Below, piece after piece: positions 31,242-40,049 of a DNA stretch of 64,000 bases. The notes beneath the pieces are model-generated. The model was not told where the DNA came from. It did not search any database and worked only from the letters and a program-made list of their open reading frames with translations. Location of the stretch: positions 43,569 to 107,568 of the forward strand of contig NZ_BDBE01000032.1 in the NCBI RefSeq assembly GCF_001612825.1. Direction: 5' to 3'. The translations under genes and the position numbers were made by a program. This stretch comes from Nocardia caishijiensis NBRC 108228 (GTDB lineage Bacteria; Actinomycetota; Actinomycetes; Mycobacteriales; Mycobacteriaceae). Every line of letters begins with the position of its first letter. Position 1 is the stretch's first letter.

Positions 31242-32957
31242 CTACCTGACCTCCTGCAGCGCCTTGGTCATGGCGGTGGCGACGGCCTGATGCCCGGCCC
31301 AGCCCCAGTGGATTCCGTCGGGGTTGGCGGCGCCGGATTCGATGTCGTCGCGCACGGCTTCGCCGAGGTCGACCAGCGGCACCGAGGTGCGCGCCGACCA
31401 TGCCCGCAACGCCTTCACCGCGCGTGGCCGACCCCGGTGCACCCGGCCGTAGGCGTCGCAGCGATGCACCGACGGCAGCACCCCGACCACCGGCAGCTCC
31501 GGACGCAAGTGGGTCAGCGCCTCGCGCGACTGCTCCAGGTAGTCCACGCTCACCCTCGGCGGAAGGGCGACAGGGCGACCGAGTTTCGACAGTTTCGGTT
31601 GCAGCCAGTTGTACGAGGCACGCACCCCACGGCGCAGCCGGGGCGGACGGATGTAGCGGATCATCTCCCGCAGGGCGGTGGGCAGCGGCGAGGGCAGCGT
31701 GTCCATGCCGCCCACGGCGAACACCACAGCGCCCGCCCGCGGCACGGCGGCCCACACCCGGGGATCACCGATCAGTGCCCAGTAGGCGTCACGGCAGGTC
31801 CACCCGATCCGGGCGACCAGCTCCACATCCCAATCCAGCTCGGCCGCGACGAGATTCGGCCAGATCCTCGGATCGTCGGCGGGCAGGCCACCTTTGGGCC
31901 CGAAGTAGGCGAGCGAGTCGGCGATCACCAACAGCACCGGCCGCGGGGACGCCTGCTCCACCACCTCGGTCGAGGACTCCTGCTGAACCTCGGGCGCCTC
32001 GGCGGCGACGGGGCTGATCGACTCACCCTGCGGGACAGACGGTTCCGCGATCACTTTCGGATCGTCGGACGGCGGCGCGGGCACGAGCAAGGCGCGCGAA
32101 TCCGCACCGGATCCGGTTTCCTCCGCAGCGGCGGCGGCCTCCGCAGCAACACCCTCGGGGGCCGGAATGCCAACCTGAGCGGCGTCCACTGCCGCCTGCT
32201 CCGAAACCGAACCAGCCTGTGTCGCACCCGATTCGGCACTCGCGGTACCCGAGGAACCGACCTGCGCTGGATCAGATTCCGTCAGAGCGACCTCGGCATC
32301 AGACTGTGCTCGAGCATGTTCCGCCCGCACCGCGGCCGATGTACCGGCGGACGCCGTAGCCGAACCGTCTGCGCCCGTGGCGACGGCCGATGCCGAACCC
32401 TCGCCGTCGGGCGCCGTCTCCGATGCCGACCGGACCTCGGCCACTGCGGCAGCCCGAGCCACCGCGCTGTCCGAAGCGACCGGCACCTGTGCCGACTCGA
32501 CATCGTCGGCCGCAACGGGGGGCACCAGCACCCCATCGGTGGTGTCGGTCTGCGCGGCAGCCGAATCCGTACTGCCGGTCGGCACCTCGGCGGCGTGCCC
32601 GACGTCGTCGACAACCGATGTCTTTACGGAACCCTCGTCATCGGACGACGCGTCCTCAGCGGAATCCTGTGCACCGGAACGGGACTCGCCCTCGGCCGAT
32701 GCGTCGGCCTCGGGCTCGGCGACCACCGGGGAGGGCGGGGGGCCGAACAGCGCGTCCGGCAGCGACCGGGTGCTACGCGCGGTGACCTGCTTGAAGAGTT
32801 CGTCGGGTACCGAACGGATCGGCTCCTCACGCTCGGGGCGTGCGGGCCGCGCCGGTGGCGGACCGAACAGCGCGTCCGGCAGTTGCCGTCCGGGCTTGGC
32901 CGTCACCTGCTGGAACAATTCGTCCGGTACCGATCGGACGGGCTCTTCAGAGGACAT
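31242..32957 (-). CDS. octT: Octanoyltransferase OctT with long N-terminal extension
   Basis: 571 residues. The C-terminal ~230 residues (from RPVLLVIADSLAYFG) are an SGNH-hydrolase fold: Ser348 in ADSLAY and Asp547/His550 in DGIHWGWAGH, matching diglucosylglycerate octanoyltransferase (Rv2418c, ~247 residues), which acylates diglucosylglycerate in methylglucose lipopolysaccharide synthesis. The preceding ~340 residues are absent from that protein. They contain two near-identical ~30-residue repeats at 5-35 and 45-75 (both with VPDELFxQVTA...LPDALFGPPP) followed by ~270 residues rich in Ala, Glu, Asp, Ser and Thr, probably disordered. ATG start has AAGG upstream and overlaps the gpgP stop by 11 nt. 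Confidence 0.85.
   Translation of the reverse strand: MSSEEPVRSVPDELFQQVTAKPGRQLPDALFGPPPARPARPEREEPIRSVPDELFKQVTARSTRSLPDALFGPPPSPVVAEPEADASAEGESRSGAQDSAEDASSDDEGSVKTSVVDDVGHAAEVPTGSTDSAAAQTDTTDGVLVPPVAADDVESAQVPVASDSAVARAAAVAEVRSASETAPDGEGSASAVATGADGSATASAGTSAAVRAEHARAQSDAEVALTESDPAQVGSSGTASAESGATQAGSVSEQAAVDAAQVGIPAPEGVAAEAAAAAEETGSGADSRALLVPAPPSDDPKVIAEPSVPQGESISPVAAEAPEVQQESSTEVVEQASPRPVLLVIADSLAYFGPKGGLPADDPRIWPNLVAAELDWDVELVARIGWTCRDAYWALIGDPRVWAAVPRAGAVVFAVGGMDTLPSPLPTALREMIRYIRPPRLRRGVRASYNWLQPKLSKLGRPVALPPRVSVDYLEQSREALTHLRPELPVVGVLPSVHRCDAYGRVHRGRPRAVKALRAWSARTSVPLVDLGEAVRDDIESGAANPDGIHWGWAGHQAVATAMTKALQEVR
32725..32945 (-). repeat. 40-residue protein repeat in the OctT extension
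   Basis: Two imperfect direct copies encode R-S-V-P-D-E-L-F-(Q/K)-Q-V-T-A then L-P-D-A-L-F-G-P-P-P. On the plus strand the words GCCGAACAGCGCGTCCGGCA recur at 32752 and 32862. Confidence 0.75.
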
Positions 32958-33606
32958 CGGGAGCTACCTTCGCCGCTGCGTTCCAAACATCGAGGCGCCA
33001 GCCGGGTCGGTCGATATCCGGGCCGTGGCTGGACAGCTGCACCCAGCTCGTATTGGCCAACCCGCCGAGGATGGGCCAGTTCTGGGGTGGCAGATCCAGC
33101 AACGCGGCCGTCAGGGCAGCGATCAGCCCGCCGTGCGCCACCAGGATGATAGTCCGACCGGGCCAATCCTGCCGCTCGTTGTACAGTTCGCGAACCACGG
33201 GCAGCGACCGGGCGCCGACCTCGAGTTTGCTCTCCCCACCGGGCGGACGGTAGGTGGCATCGAGCCGCCACTGCACCCGCGCACCGGGGTAGTCGGCGTC
33301 CACCTCGATGTGGGTCAGCCCCTCCCAGTCACCCAGGTTGGTCTCGCGCAGCCGGGTATCGGTGATCACCGGAAGCTCGCTGAGGTCACCGAGGGCCTGG
33401 GCGGTTTCCTTGGCACGACGCAGATCGGAGGCGTGGATGGCGATGGCGTTCCGTGAAACCAGTTCGCGGGCAGCCTCTTTGGCCTGCTGACGACCGAGCT
33501 CGGTGAGATCGGTGTCGATCTGGCCCTGCATCCGGTCGGCGGCGTTCCATTCGGTCTGCCCGTGCCGCAGCAGGATCAGCGTGCGCACATGGGCGTACTT
33601 GCTCAC
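32947..33606 (-). CDS. gpgP: Glucosyl-3-phosphoglycerate phosphatase
   Basis: 219-residue histidine-phosphatase-superfamily enzyme. Catalytic RHG is in LILLRHGQTEWN (~residue 15), with the second-half His in VAHGGLIAAL. It should remove phosphate from glucosyl-3-phosphoglycerate, giving glucosylglycerate, an early step of methylglucose lipopolysaccharide biosynthesis. GTG start overlaps the rsfS stop by 4 nt and its end overlaps octT by 11 nt. Corresponds to Rv2419c. Other phosphoglycerate-mutase-like phosphatases look similar, but gene order makes GpgP the best call. Confidence 0.88.
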   Translation of the reverse strand: MSKYAHVRTLILLRHGQTEWNAADRMQGQIDTDLTELGRQQAKEAARELVSRNAIAIHASDLRRAKETAQALGDLSELPVITDTRLRETNLGDWEGLTHIEVDADYPGARVQWRLDATYRPPGGESKLEVGARSLPVVRELYNERQDWPGRTIILVAHGGLIAALTAALLDLPPQNWPILGGLANTSWVQLSSHGPDIDRPGWRLDVWNAAAKVAPDVL

Positions 33607-34019
33607 TCGCTGTCTACCTCTGCCTGCGCGTCGTCGTCGGCGGCCGGGGCCTCGGGTGTGGCGATGCCCTCGACGGGCACCGTCGGGCAGTCACGCCACA
33701 GGCGTTCGAGCGCGTAGAAGTTGCGCTCGTCGTTGTGCTGGATGTGCACGACCACGTCGACGTAGTCGAGCAGCGCCCAGCGCCCCTCGCGGGTGCCCTC
33801 GCGGCGAACGGGCTTGTGCCCGGCCTCGCGCAGCTTCTCCTCGACGTTGTCGACGATCGCGTTGACCTGGCGCTCGTTGGGCGCCGACGCGATCACGAAG
33901 CAGTCGGTGATCACCAGCTGTTCGGAGACGTCGAGGACAACGACATCGGTGGCGAGCTTGTCGTCGGCCGCGAGTGCGGCGACCTTGGCCATCTCGACCG
34001 CTTCGGCGGTGGCGCTCAT
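33603..34019 (-). CDS. rsfS: Ribosomal silencing factor RsfS
   Basis: 138 residues, the conserved RsfS/DUF143 domain: VVLDVSEQLVITDCFVIASAPNERQVNAIVD and the WALLDYVDVVVHIQ core. RsfS binds L14 and blocks joining of the ribosomal subunits when growth is limited. It is followed by an acidic tail (ADDDAQAEVDSE). ATG overlaps the nadD stop and its stop overlaps the gpgP start, each by 4 nt. Confidence 0.93.
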   Translation of the reverse strand: MSATAEAVEMAKVAALAADDKLATDVVVLDVSEQLVITDCFVIASAPNERQVNAIVDNVEEKLREAGHKPVRREGTREGRWALLDYVDVVVHIQHNDERNFYALERLWRDCPTVPVEGIATPEAPAADDDAQAEVDSE

Positions 34020-34660
34020 GCCTTACCTTCCGTTCCTGCGGGCACGTAGAGGTGCCGCTTCGATATGTACTGCACCACGCCGTCGGGGACGAGGTACCAG
34101 ACCGGCCGACCCTGGGCGGCGCGGCGACGGCATTCGCTCGACGAGATGGCCAGCGCGGGGATCTCGATCATCGTGACGGCATCGGCGGGCAGGTCCCGCA
34201 GATGTTCCTCGAGATGGTCGGTGTTCAGCTCGTACCCCGGACGGCTCACCCCGACGAACTTCGCCAGTTCGAACAGTTCGGCCCAATCCTGCCATGTCAG
34301 GATGTTGGCCAGCGCGTCCGCACCGGTGATGAAGTACAGCTCGGCGTCGGGATGGGCGCTCTGCATCTCGCGCAGGGTGTCGACGGTGTAGGTGACCTTG
34401 TTGCGTTCGATGTCGGCCCGGCTCACCGAGAACCTCGGATTGGACGCGGTGGCGATCACGGTCATCAGGTAGCGGTCCTCGGCGGGACTGACCTCCTTGC
34501 CCGCCTTCTGCCACGGCTGACCGGTCGGGACGAAGATCACCTCGTCCAGGTCGAACCGGTGCGCGACCTCGCTGGCCGCGACGAGGTGACCGTGATGAAC
34601 GGGATCGAACGTGCCGCCCATCACGCCGAGCTTGCGACGTGGCCGGGCTGTCTCGTGCAT
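34016..34660 (-). CDS. nadD: Nicotinate-nucleotide adenylyltransferase
   Basis: 214 residues. The nucleotidyltransferase motif GGTFDPVHHGHLVAA (~15-29) and the ISSSECRRR motif (ISSTxIR-type) near the C-terminus identify NadD, which makes nicotinate adenine dinucleotide from NaMN and ATP in NAD synthesis. The ATG at 34660 is preceded by a TATTAA -10 about 12 nt upstream, so the 5' leader is short. Many codons upstream stay open in this phase but are an out-of-frame reading of the neighbour gene. First gene of the nadD-rsfS-gpgP-octT-degV operon. Confidence 0.94.
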   Translation of the reverse strand: MHETARPRRKLGVMGGTFDPVHHGHLVAASEVAHRFDLDEVIFVPTGQPWQKAGKEVSPAEDRYLMTVIATASNPRFSVSRADIERNKVTYTVDTLREMQSAHPDAELYFITGADALANILTWQDWAELFELAKFVGVSRPGYELNTDHLEEHLRDLPADAVTMIEIPALAISSSECRRRAAQGRPVWYLVPDGVVQYISKRHLYVPAGTEGKA

Positions 34661-34671
34661 GAGGTCCGAGC

Positions 34672-35817
34672 TTAATAGGACCGCCACCATTCGTACGGAT
34701 CGGAGGGCTCCGGAGATCGGGGCCGATCGGCTCGTCGTGGTCGCGGGCCCCTTTCGGGCGGTCGGTGCTCGACCGTGCCCGAGACCTGGGCGCACATCTG
34801 GGCGAACTGACTGCGGGTGCGACGCAACTCCTCGACGTGGGGGACGGCCGGGTCGGCGGCGACGAGGCGATTGAGTTCGGTGAGCAGCACGTCCAGGGTC
34901 ACCCACCATGGGCCACGCGGCGTCCCGCCGGGGCCGCGCAGTTGCAACCAGGCCGCCGCGCGCAGGCAGCGCGCACGGGGCACGATCTTGTCCTGTTCGC
35001 CCCACAACCCGGCCGCGCGCAGGTAGCCGCCGAGCGCCTCCGATTCCTGCCCGCAACATTCCCTTGCCACCGCGGCCGACCACAGCAGATCGGCGTGCCG
35101 GTGCCGCTCGGTGGGTGAGGCGGCGATCAGGCGCGCGGCCTCGGTGAACTGCCAGGCGGCCTGACGGTAGCGGCCGAGATGGTTGAGCGATTCGGCGAAG
35201 ACCGCACGGACCTGCGCCAGCTCGCCGGGCGGGTAGCCGACCGCCTCGCCGAGCAATGCGTGGTCGAACGCCCGCGCCGCCTCGGTATGCGCGCCCGCCC
35301 GATGCCACGAGCGGCCCGCGACGATCCACAGATGTGCCGAGTCGGCCGCCGAGATCGGCGCCCAATCGGCGGCGGCCGCGGCGGCCGCGCGGGCGACATC
35401 ACGAGCGCGACCGGGTTGGGCGGCGATCGCGGTGACCAGCCGTGTCCGCAGTTCCGCCCGCTCCCGCGACCCGAGCTCCGCCGCGCCGACGACCAGTGCC
35501 CGCCGCAACTGCTCCTCGGCCGCGTCCGGCGCATCGATCAGACGGGCCGCCGCGATCCTCGCGAGCTTTCGCGCGGCGCGGGCGAGCGAACCCGGCTCGA
35601 GAAGGCGAGCTGCCTCGGCGGCAGCGGAACCGGAGGCACCAGGCTGACCGGCGGGAGCACCGACCCGCGGCTCCGCGTCGTCGGCAGCACCCTCGTCGAT
35701 CGACCCGCCGACTCGCGCGGTGGGTTCGACCGGCCCGACGAGTGCGGCTGGGACGGCGAATTCGGCTCGAGCGTCATCGTTCTCGGCGGCGAACCGGTCG
35801 CTCACCGGGCGAACCAC
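34672..35817 (-). CDS. TPR-like helical protein, unknown function
   Basis: 381 residues from a GTG (MVRPVSDRFAAEND). An acidic, disordered first ~55 residues is followed by a repeating helix pattern rich in Ala/Leu/Arg (e.g. AHTEAARAFDHALLGEA, RYRQAAWQFTEAARL), consistent with TPR-like helical hairpins. The end is basic and then aromatic (EPSDPYEWWRSY). I do not recognise the family. It runs just upstream of nadD, 12 nt from its start, and may supply the operon's promoter region inside its 3' end. Confidence 0.7.
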   Translation of the reverse strand: MVRPVSDRFAAENDDARAEFAVPAALVGPVEPTARVGGSIDEGAADDAEPRVGAPAGQPGASGSAAAEAARLLEPGSLARAARKLARIAAARLIDAPDAAEEQLRRALVVGAAELGSRERAELRTRLVTAIAAQPGRARDVARAAAAAAADWAPISAADSAHLWIVAGRSWHRAGAHTEAARAFDHALLGEAVGYPPGELAQVRAVFAESLNHLGRYRQAAWQFTEAARLIAASPTERHRHADLLWSAAVARECCGQESEALGGYLRAAGLWGEQDKIVPRARCLRAAAWLQLRGPGGTPRGPWWVTLDVLLTELNRLVAADPAVPHVEELRRTRSQFAQMCAQVSGTVEHRPPERGPRPRRADRPRSPEPSDPYEWWRSY

Positions 35818-35966
35818 ATCCGCACGACACAGACGCGGACGACGAATCCGGCCCTCTGGTCCGATCCCCGATGTTCAGTTCGCCCGTCGTCGCGCGACGC
35901 CCCTGCCAGCATGGCGGTGATCTTGGTGGCTCGCCCCTACGAGTGGCTTAACGTCGGCTCAACGGC

Positions 35967-36302
35967 TCAGCGCACCGGCCGTTTGGACCTCGGGAGTTTG
36001 GCGACGACGGCGTCGTAGGACGCGTCGATGAGTTCGCGTAATTCGTCGTCGGGAACGGTACCGCCGACGCGAATGCTGTTCCAGCCGTAGCGGCCGATGT
36101 AGGCCGACGCGGTGACATCGTCGGGATAGATGGTGACCAGTTCGTCGGCCTCGGCGCGGTCGCGCCCGCATTTGAGACCGATCGAGGAACCCGCACCGAG
36201 GAACGCGAACACCTTGTCGCCCACCTTGGCCACGGTATCGCCCTCCCACGGTTCGTCTTCCCACGCACCGGGTTTGGCCAGGCAGTACGCCAGGACATCC
36301 AT
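35967..36302 (-). CDS. MmcQ/YjbR family DNA-binding protein
   Basis: 111 residues. YjbR/MmcQ fold: MDVLAYCLAKPGAWEDEPWEGDTVAKVGDK with the conserved GxW/E motif, and SIGLKC...DELVTIYPDDVTASAYI. Small cytosolic protein with a possible nucleic-acid-binding role; function is not established. A strong GGAGG about 9 nt before the ATG fixes the start. Downstream of the VWA gene with a 14-nt gap. Confidence 0.85.
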   Translation of the reverse strand: MDVLAYCLAKPGAWEDEPWEGDTVAKVGDKVFAFLGAGSSIGLKCGRDRAEADELVTIYPDDVTASAYIGRYGWNSIRVGGTVPDDELRELIDASYDAVVAKLPRSKRPVR

Positions 36303-36316
36303 CTCGCGGCTCCTCC

Positions 36317-37708
36317 TCAGACCGGCAGCAGCTTGGACACGACCTCGGTGAGCTGTCGCGCCGAGCGGCACTCGTGCATCTCGATCACCGCACCGTAATC
36401 GGGCGCGGCCGAATCCCCTGTGCCCCACAGCTTGTGCGGCTCCGGGTTGAGCCAGTGCGCGTGCTTGGCGGTCTCCACCAGGCCGCGCAGGACGTCCACC
36501 TGCGGGTTGCGGTAGTTGGTTCGGCCGTCGCCGAGCACCAGCAGCGAGCTGCGGCTGGTGACGGCGTCGCCGAAATTGTCGGCGAAGCTGGTGAAGGCCT
36601 GGCCGTAGTCGGAGTGGCCGTCGGAATCGATGACGGTTGACTCGGTGAAGATCCGGGTGAGCACGTCGTCGAGACCGGCCTGCGGACCGAAGTAGTCGGT
36701 CACCTCGTCGGTGCGGTCGACGAACGCGAAGATCCGTACCCGGGAGAACTGTTCGCGCAGGGCGCTCACCAACAGCAGGGTGAATCCGCTGAAGCCGGCC
36801 ACCGAGCCCGAGATGTCGCACAGCAGAACGAGATCCGGGCGGCCGGGACGCGGTTTGCGCTGCACCAGGTCGATCGGCACGCCACCGGTGGACATCGACG
36901 CCCGCAGCGTTTTGCGCAGGTCGATCTCGCCGCGACGGGAACGCCTGCGCCGCACGGCCAGGCGCGAGGCCAGAATCCGGGCCAATCGATGGGTCCCCCG
37001 GCGCAGGTCGGCGAGTTCGCGTTCGGAGGCGCGCAGGAAATCGGCGTCCTCGGCCTGCCTGGCCACGCCGTAGTCGGCGACCCGTTCCCGCCCGATCTGC
37101 TCGGCGACGCGGCGGTTCGTCTCCTCCTCCACGCTGGCCCGGAACCCGGCGATGCGCATCCGCAGCAGGCGCTGCGCGATCTCGGTGTCGCGGTCGCTCG
37201 CCTCGGGGGGCAGGGCGAGCCCGGCCAGCGCCCGCGCCAGCAAGGTCTGCGGGGCGAGGTCCTTGAGCGCCTGGTAGGCGGAGAACGACGGCCCGCGCGC
37301 CGACTGGTACCGCCCGAGCTGCTCCACCACCTGGGCGGCGAGCGACTCGAGTTGGTTGCCGGTGTCGGGGGTGGCGAGCAGTTCGGCGAGCTGTTCGCGC
37401 AGGGCGGGGACATCGACGCGCCCGTCGGGTGTGCGCGGCAGTTCGGGCGCCTCGGCGCTGCGCTGCCCGACGGCGACCGGGAACCACAGATCGAAGAGGC
37501 TGTCGAAGGTGGCGCGGTGGGTGGGGCGGCGCAGGAGCGAGCAGGCCAGCCCCTCCCGTACCGCTTCCCGGTCGAGGAGGTCGAGCACGGTGAGCACCTG
37601 GCCCGCGTCGACGGTTTCCGACGGGCCGACCGGCACACCGCGCGATCGCAGCGCCGCGACGAAACCCGCGACGTGACCACTGAGGCCGTGGGGCGCGGGC
37701 GCTGTCAT
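36317..37708 (-). CDS. CoxE-like von Willebrand factor A protein
   Basis: 463 residues. The VWA domain lies in the C-terminal half with the MIDAS motif DISGS (LLCDISGSVAGF), then a helical region. The N-terminal half is helical. It is the Rv2425c/CoxE type, which works with a MoxR AAA+ ATPase as a chaperone that assembles metal or enzyme complexes. The start follows the moxR stop by 2 nt, so both are one unit. No signal peptide. The exact client is unknown. Confidence 0.87.
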   Translation of the reverse strand: MTAPAPHGLSGHVAGFVAALRSRGVPVGPSETVDAGQVLTVLDLLDREAVREGLACSLLRRPTHRATFDSLFDLWFPVAVGQRSAEAPELPRTPDGRVDVPALREQLAELLATPDTGNQLESLAAQVVEQLGRYQSARGPSFSAYQALKDLAPQTLLARALAGLALPPEASDRDTEIAQRLLRMRIAGFRASVEEETNRRVAEQIGRERVADYGVARQAEDADFLRASERELADLRRGTHRLARILASRLAVRRRRSRRGEIDLRKTLRASMSTGGVPIDLVQRKPRPGRPDLVLLCDISGSVAGFSGFTLLLVSALREQFSRVRIFAFVDRTDEVTDYFGPQAGLDDVLTRIFTESTVIDSDGHSDYGQAFTSFADNFGDAVTSRSSLLVLGDGRTNYRNPQVDVLRGLVETAKHAHWLNPEPHKLWGTGDSAAPDYGAVIEMHECRSARQLTEVVSKLLPV

Positions 37709-37710
37709 CG

Positions 37711-38589
37711 TCAGGCCAGTTTCAGCTCGGCCAGCGCGCGCTGATGATCGCTGCGGTGCTTGAGCACCACGCCGAGGGTGGCCCGCACCGTCGCGTCGTC
37801 GAGGTCCTCGGACCCCAGCGCGAGCAGGGTGTTGCCCCAGTCGATCGTCTCGGCCACCGACGGCAGCTTCTTGAGCTGCATCCCGCGCAGCACGTGCACG
37901 ATGCGCACCAACTGTTCCGACACCACCGCCGACAGCTCGGGCACCCGGCTGGCCAGGATCCGGCGCTCGAGGTCTTCGTCGGGGAAGTCGAGGTGCAGGT
38001 AGAGGCAGCGACGTTTGAGCGCCTCGGACAGTTCGCGGGTGGCGTTGGAGGTGAGCACCACGAACGGTTTCCGGGTGGCGGTGATCGTGCCGAGTTCCGG
38101 AACGGTGACCGCGAAATCGCTGAGCACCTCTAGCAGCAGACCCTCGATCTCGACGTCGGCCTTGTCGGTCTCGTCGATCAGCAACACCGTCGGTTCGGTG
38201 CGCCGGATCGCGGTGAGCAGCGGGCGCGAGAGCAGGAACTCCTCGGTGAAGACGTCGGCTTTGGTTTCGGCCCAATCGTTCTCGCTCGAGGCCTGGATCC
38301 GCAGGATCTGTTTGGCGTGGTTCCACTCGTAGAGGGCGCGGGCCTCGTCGACACCCTCGTAGCACTGCAGACGCACCAGTTCGGCGTCGGCGACCTGGGC
38401 GACCGCGCGCGAGAGTTCGGTCTTGCCGACACCGGCCGGGCCCTCGATGAGCAGCGGTTTACCCAACCGGTCGGCGAGGAACACCGAGGTGGCCGTGGCC
38501 TTGTCGGCCAGGTAGCCGGTGGTGGCCAGGCGGGCGATGACGTCGTCGACCGAGGTGAAGATCGGTTCCTGTACCAGTGTCACGGTCAC
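37711..38589 (-). CDS. MoxR-type AAA+ ATPase
   Basis: 292 residues. Walker A is EGPAGVGKTELSRA and Walker B is VLLIDETDKAD, with the sensor-1 region VLTSNATRELSEAL. It is a MoxR AAA+ chaperone (Rv2426c type), expected to work with the VWA protein downstream. GTG start (MTVTLVQEP) overlaps the proA stop by 4 nt; a start 12 codons further upstream would lie inside proA. Confidence 0.9.
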   Translation of the reverse strand: MTVTLVQEPIFTSVDDVIARLATTGYLADKATATSVFLADRLGKPLLIEGPAGVGKTELSRAVAQVADAELVRLQCYEGVDEARALYEWNHAKQILRIQASSENDWAETKADVFTEEFLLSRPLLTAIRRTEPTVLLIDETDKADVEIEGLLLEVLSDFAVTVPELGTITATRKPFVVLTSNATRELSEALKRRCLYLHLDFPDEDLERRILASRVPELSAVVSEQLVRIVHVLRGMQLKKLPSVAETIDWGNTLLALGSEDLDDATVRATLGVVLKHRSDHQRALAELKLA

Positions 38590-39851
38590 ACCGGCCGAGT
38601 CTGGCCGTCGCCCCACACGATCCACTTGGTCGAGGTGAGTTCGGGCAGTGCCATCGGGCCGCGGGCGTGCAGCTTCTGGGTGGAGATACCGATCTCGGCG
38701 CCGAAGCCGAACTGCTCGCCGTCGGTGAACGCGGTGGAGGCGTTCACCATCACGGCGGCCGCGTCGACGCGGGTGGTGAACTCGCGCGCGGCGGCCAGGT
38801 CGGCGGTGACGATGGCCTCGGTGTGACCGGTGCCCCAGGTGTTGATGTGCTCGACCGCGGCGTCGAGATCGTCGACGACCTTGAGCGCGATGTCCAGCGT
38901 GAGGTACTCCTCACCCCAGTCCGCCTCGGTGGCGGGCACCTGACCGGGCAGGTCACCGTGAATGGTGACGCCCGCGTTCTCGAGCGCCTTCGTCAGCCTC
39001 GGCAGCGCGGTCTCGGCCACGGCGGCGTCGACGAGCACCGTCTCGGCGGCGTTGCAGACACTGGGCCGACGGGTCTTGGCGTTGAGCAGGATGGCCTCGG
39101 CCATGTCGAGGTCGGCGGCGGAGTGCACGTAGACGTGGCAGTTGCCGGTTCCGGTCTCGATGGTCGGCACCTGCGCGTCGCGGACGACGGCGTTGATCAG
39201 ACCCGCGCCGCCGCGCGGGATGACCACGTCGACCAGGCCGCGCGCCTGGATCAGGTGGGTGACGCTCGAGCGGTCGTTGCTCGGCAGCAACTGCACCGCG
39301 TCGGCGGGGATACCCTTGGCCGTCAGAGCCTCGCGCAGGATCTCCACGAGCGCGGCGTTGGATCCGGCGGCCGAGGACGAGCCACGCAACAGTGCCGCGT
39401 TGCCCGACTTGAGGGCGAGACCGAACGCATCGACGGTGACGTTGGGACGTGCCTCGTACACCATGCCGACCACACCGAGCGGAACCCTGGTCTGCCGGAT
39501 CTCGAGCCCGTTGGGCAGGGTGGAGCCGCGCACGACGACACCCACCGGGTCGGGCAGCCCGGCGACCTGGCGCAGGCCGGAGGCGATGCCGTCGATGCGG
39601 TCCTGGGTGAGCCGTAGCCGGTCGAGCAGGTTCTCCTCGGTGCCCGCCGCCCGCGCGGTCTCGATATCGGCCGCGTTGGCCGCGAGCACCCGATCGGCGG
39701 CGGCGAGCAGCGCGTCGGCCGCCGCGTGCAATGCGTCGTTCTTCTGCGCCGTGGTGAGCTGAGCGAGCACACGGGACGCGACGCGAGCCCTGCGGGCGGC
39801 GTCGTGCACCGCTGCGCGGATGTCGAGCTCGGGGGTCACTTCTACCGTCAT
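38586..39851 (-). CDS. proA: Gamma-glutamyl phosphate reductase
   Basis: 421 residues. ProA aldehyde-dehydrogenase fold with the catalytic Cys in RPSVCNAAETVLV and the conserved MVYEARPNVTVDAFGL. It reduces gamma-glutamyl phosphate to the semialdehyde in proline synthesis. proB is ~12 kb away on the same strand, as in mycobacteria. ATG is 7 nt after a TACGCT -10 box, so the transcript is probably leaderless. Coupled to the MoxR gene through a 4-nt overlap. Confidence 0.96.
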   Translation of the reverse strand: MTVEVTPELDIRAAVHDAARRARVASRVLAQLTTAQKNDALHAAADALLAAADRVLAANAADIETARAAGTEENLLDRLRLTQDRIDGIASGLRQVAGLPDPVGVVVRGSTLPNGLEIRQTRVPLGVVGMVYEARPNVTVDAFGLALKSGNAALLRGSSSAAGSNAALVEILREALTAKGIPADAVQLLPSNDRSSVTHLIQARGLVDVVIPRGGAGLINAVVRDAQVPTIETGTGNCHVYVHSAADLDMAEAILLNAKTRRPSVCNAAETVLVDAAVAETALPRLTKALENAGVTIHGDLPGQVPATEADWGEEYLTLDIALKVVDDLDAAVEHINTWGTGHTEAIVTADLAAAREFTTRVDAAAVMVNASTAFTDGEQFGFGAEIGISTQKLHARGPMALPELTSTKWIVWGDGQTRPV

Positions 39852-39858
39852 GGGTATC

Positions 39859-39864
39859 AGCGTA
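39859..39864 (-). promoter_or_regulatory. -10 box of proA
   Basis: TACGCT on the minus strand, 7 nt before the proA ATG, leaderless spacing. Confidence 0.5.
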
Positions 39865-39934
39865 CGCAGTGTGCCCGCTCCACTCGACGCCGCCCGGCGC
39901 CCGGAATGTGGCTCCGACCGGCAGCGGGACCGAG

Positions 39935-39943
39935 TTGTCCACA
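39935..39943 (+). promoter_or_regulatory. Isolated DnaA-box-like site
   Basis: TTGTCCACA, a full match to the mycobacterial DnaA box, between the divergent proA and rbsK genes. Confidence 0.4.
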
Positions 39944-40036
39944 GGGTCTTGCTCAGGTCGTCGATGCGTGCGAGGCGGTGTTTTCTGGGAGCGGGGCTGT
40001 TCCACACAGTCACCGCCCGGAACCCGGTGTGACAGC

Positions 40037-40042
40037 TAGATT
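40037..40042 (+). promoter_or_regulatory. -10 box of rbsK
   Basis: TAGATT, 7 nt before the rbsK ATG; leaderless spacing although GAGG also precedes the ATG. Confidence 0.5.
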
Positions 40043-40049
40043 CGAGGCC

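Noticed and set aside
27714..33149. An 1811-codon open frame on the plus strand
   Set aside because: It lies antisense to comEA, the LexA-like, GNAT, DegV and octT genes and also crosses the DUF2332 gene. Such long opposite-strand frames are expected in very GC-rich DNA; its product is His/Arg/Gly-rich without domains.
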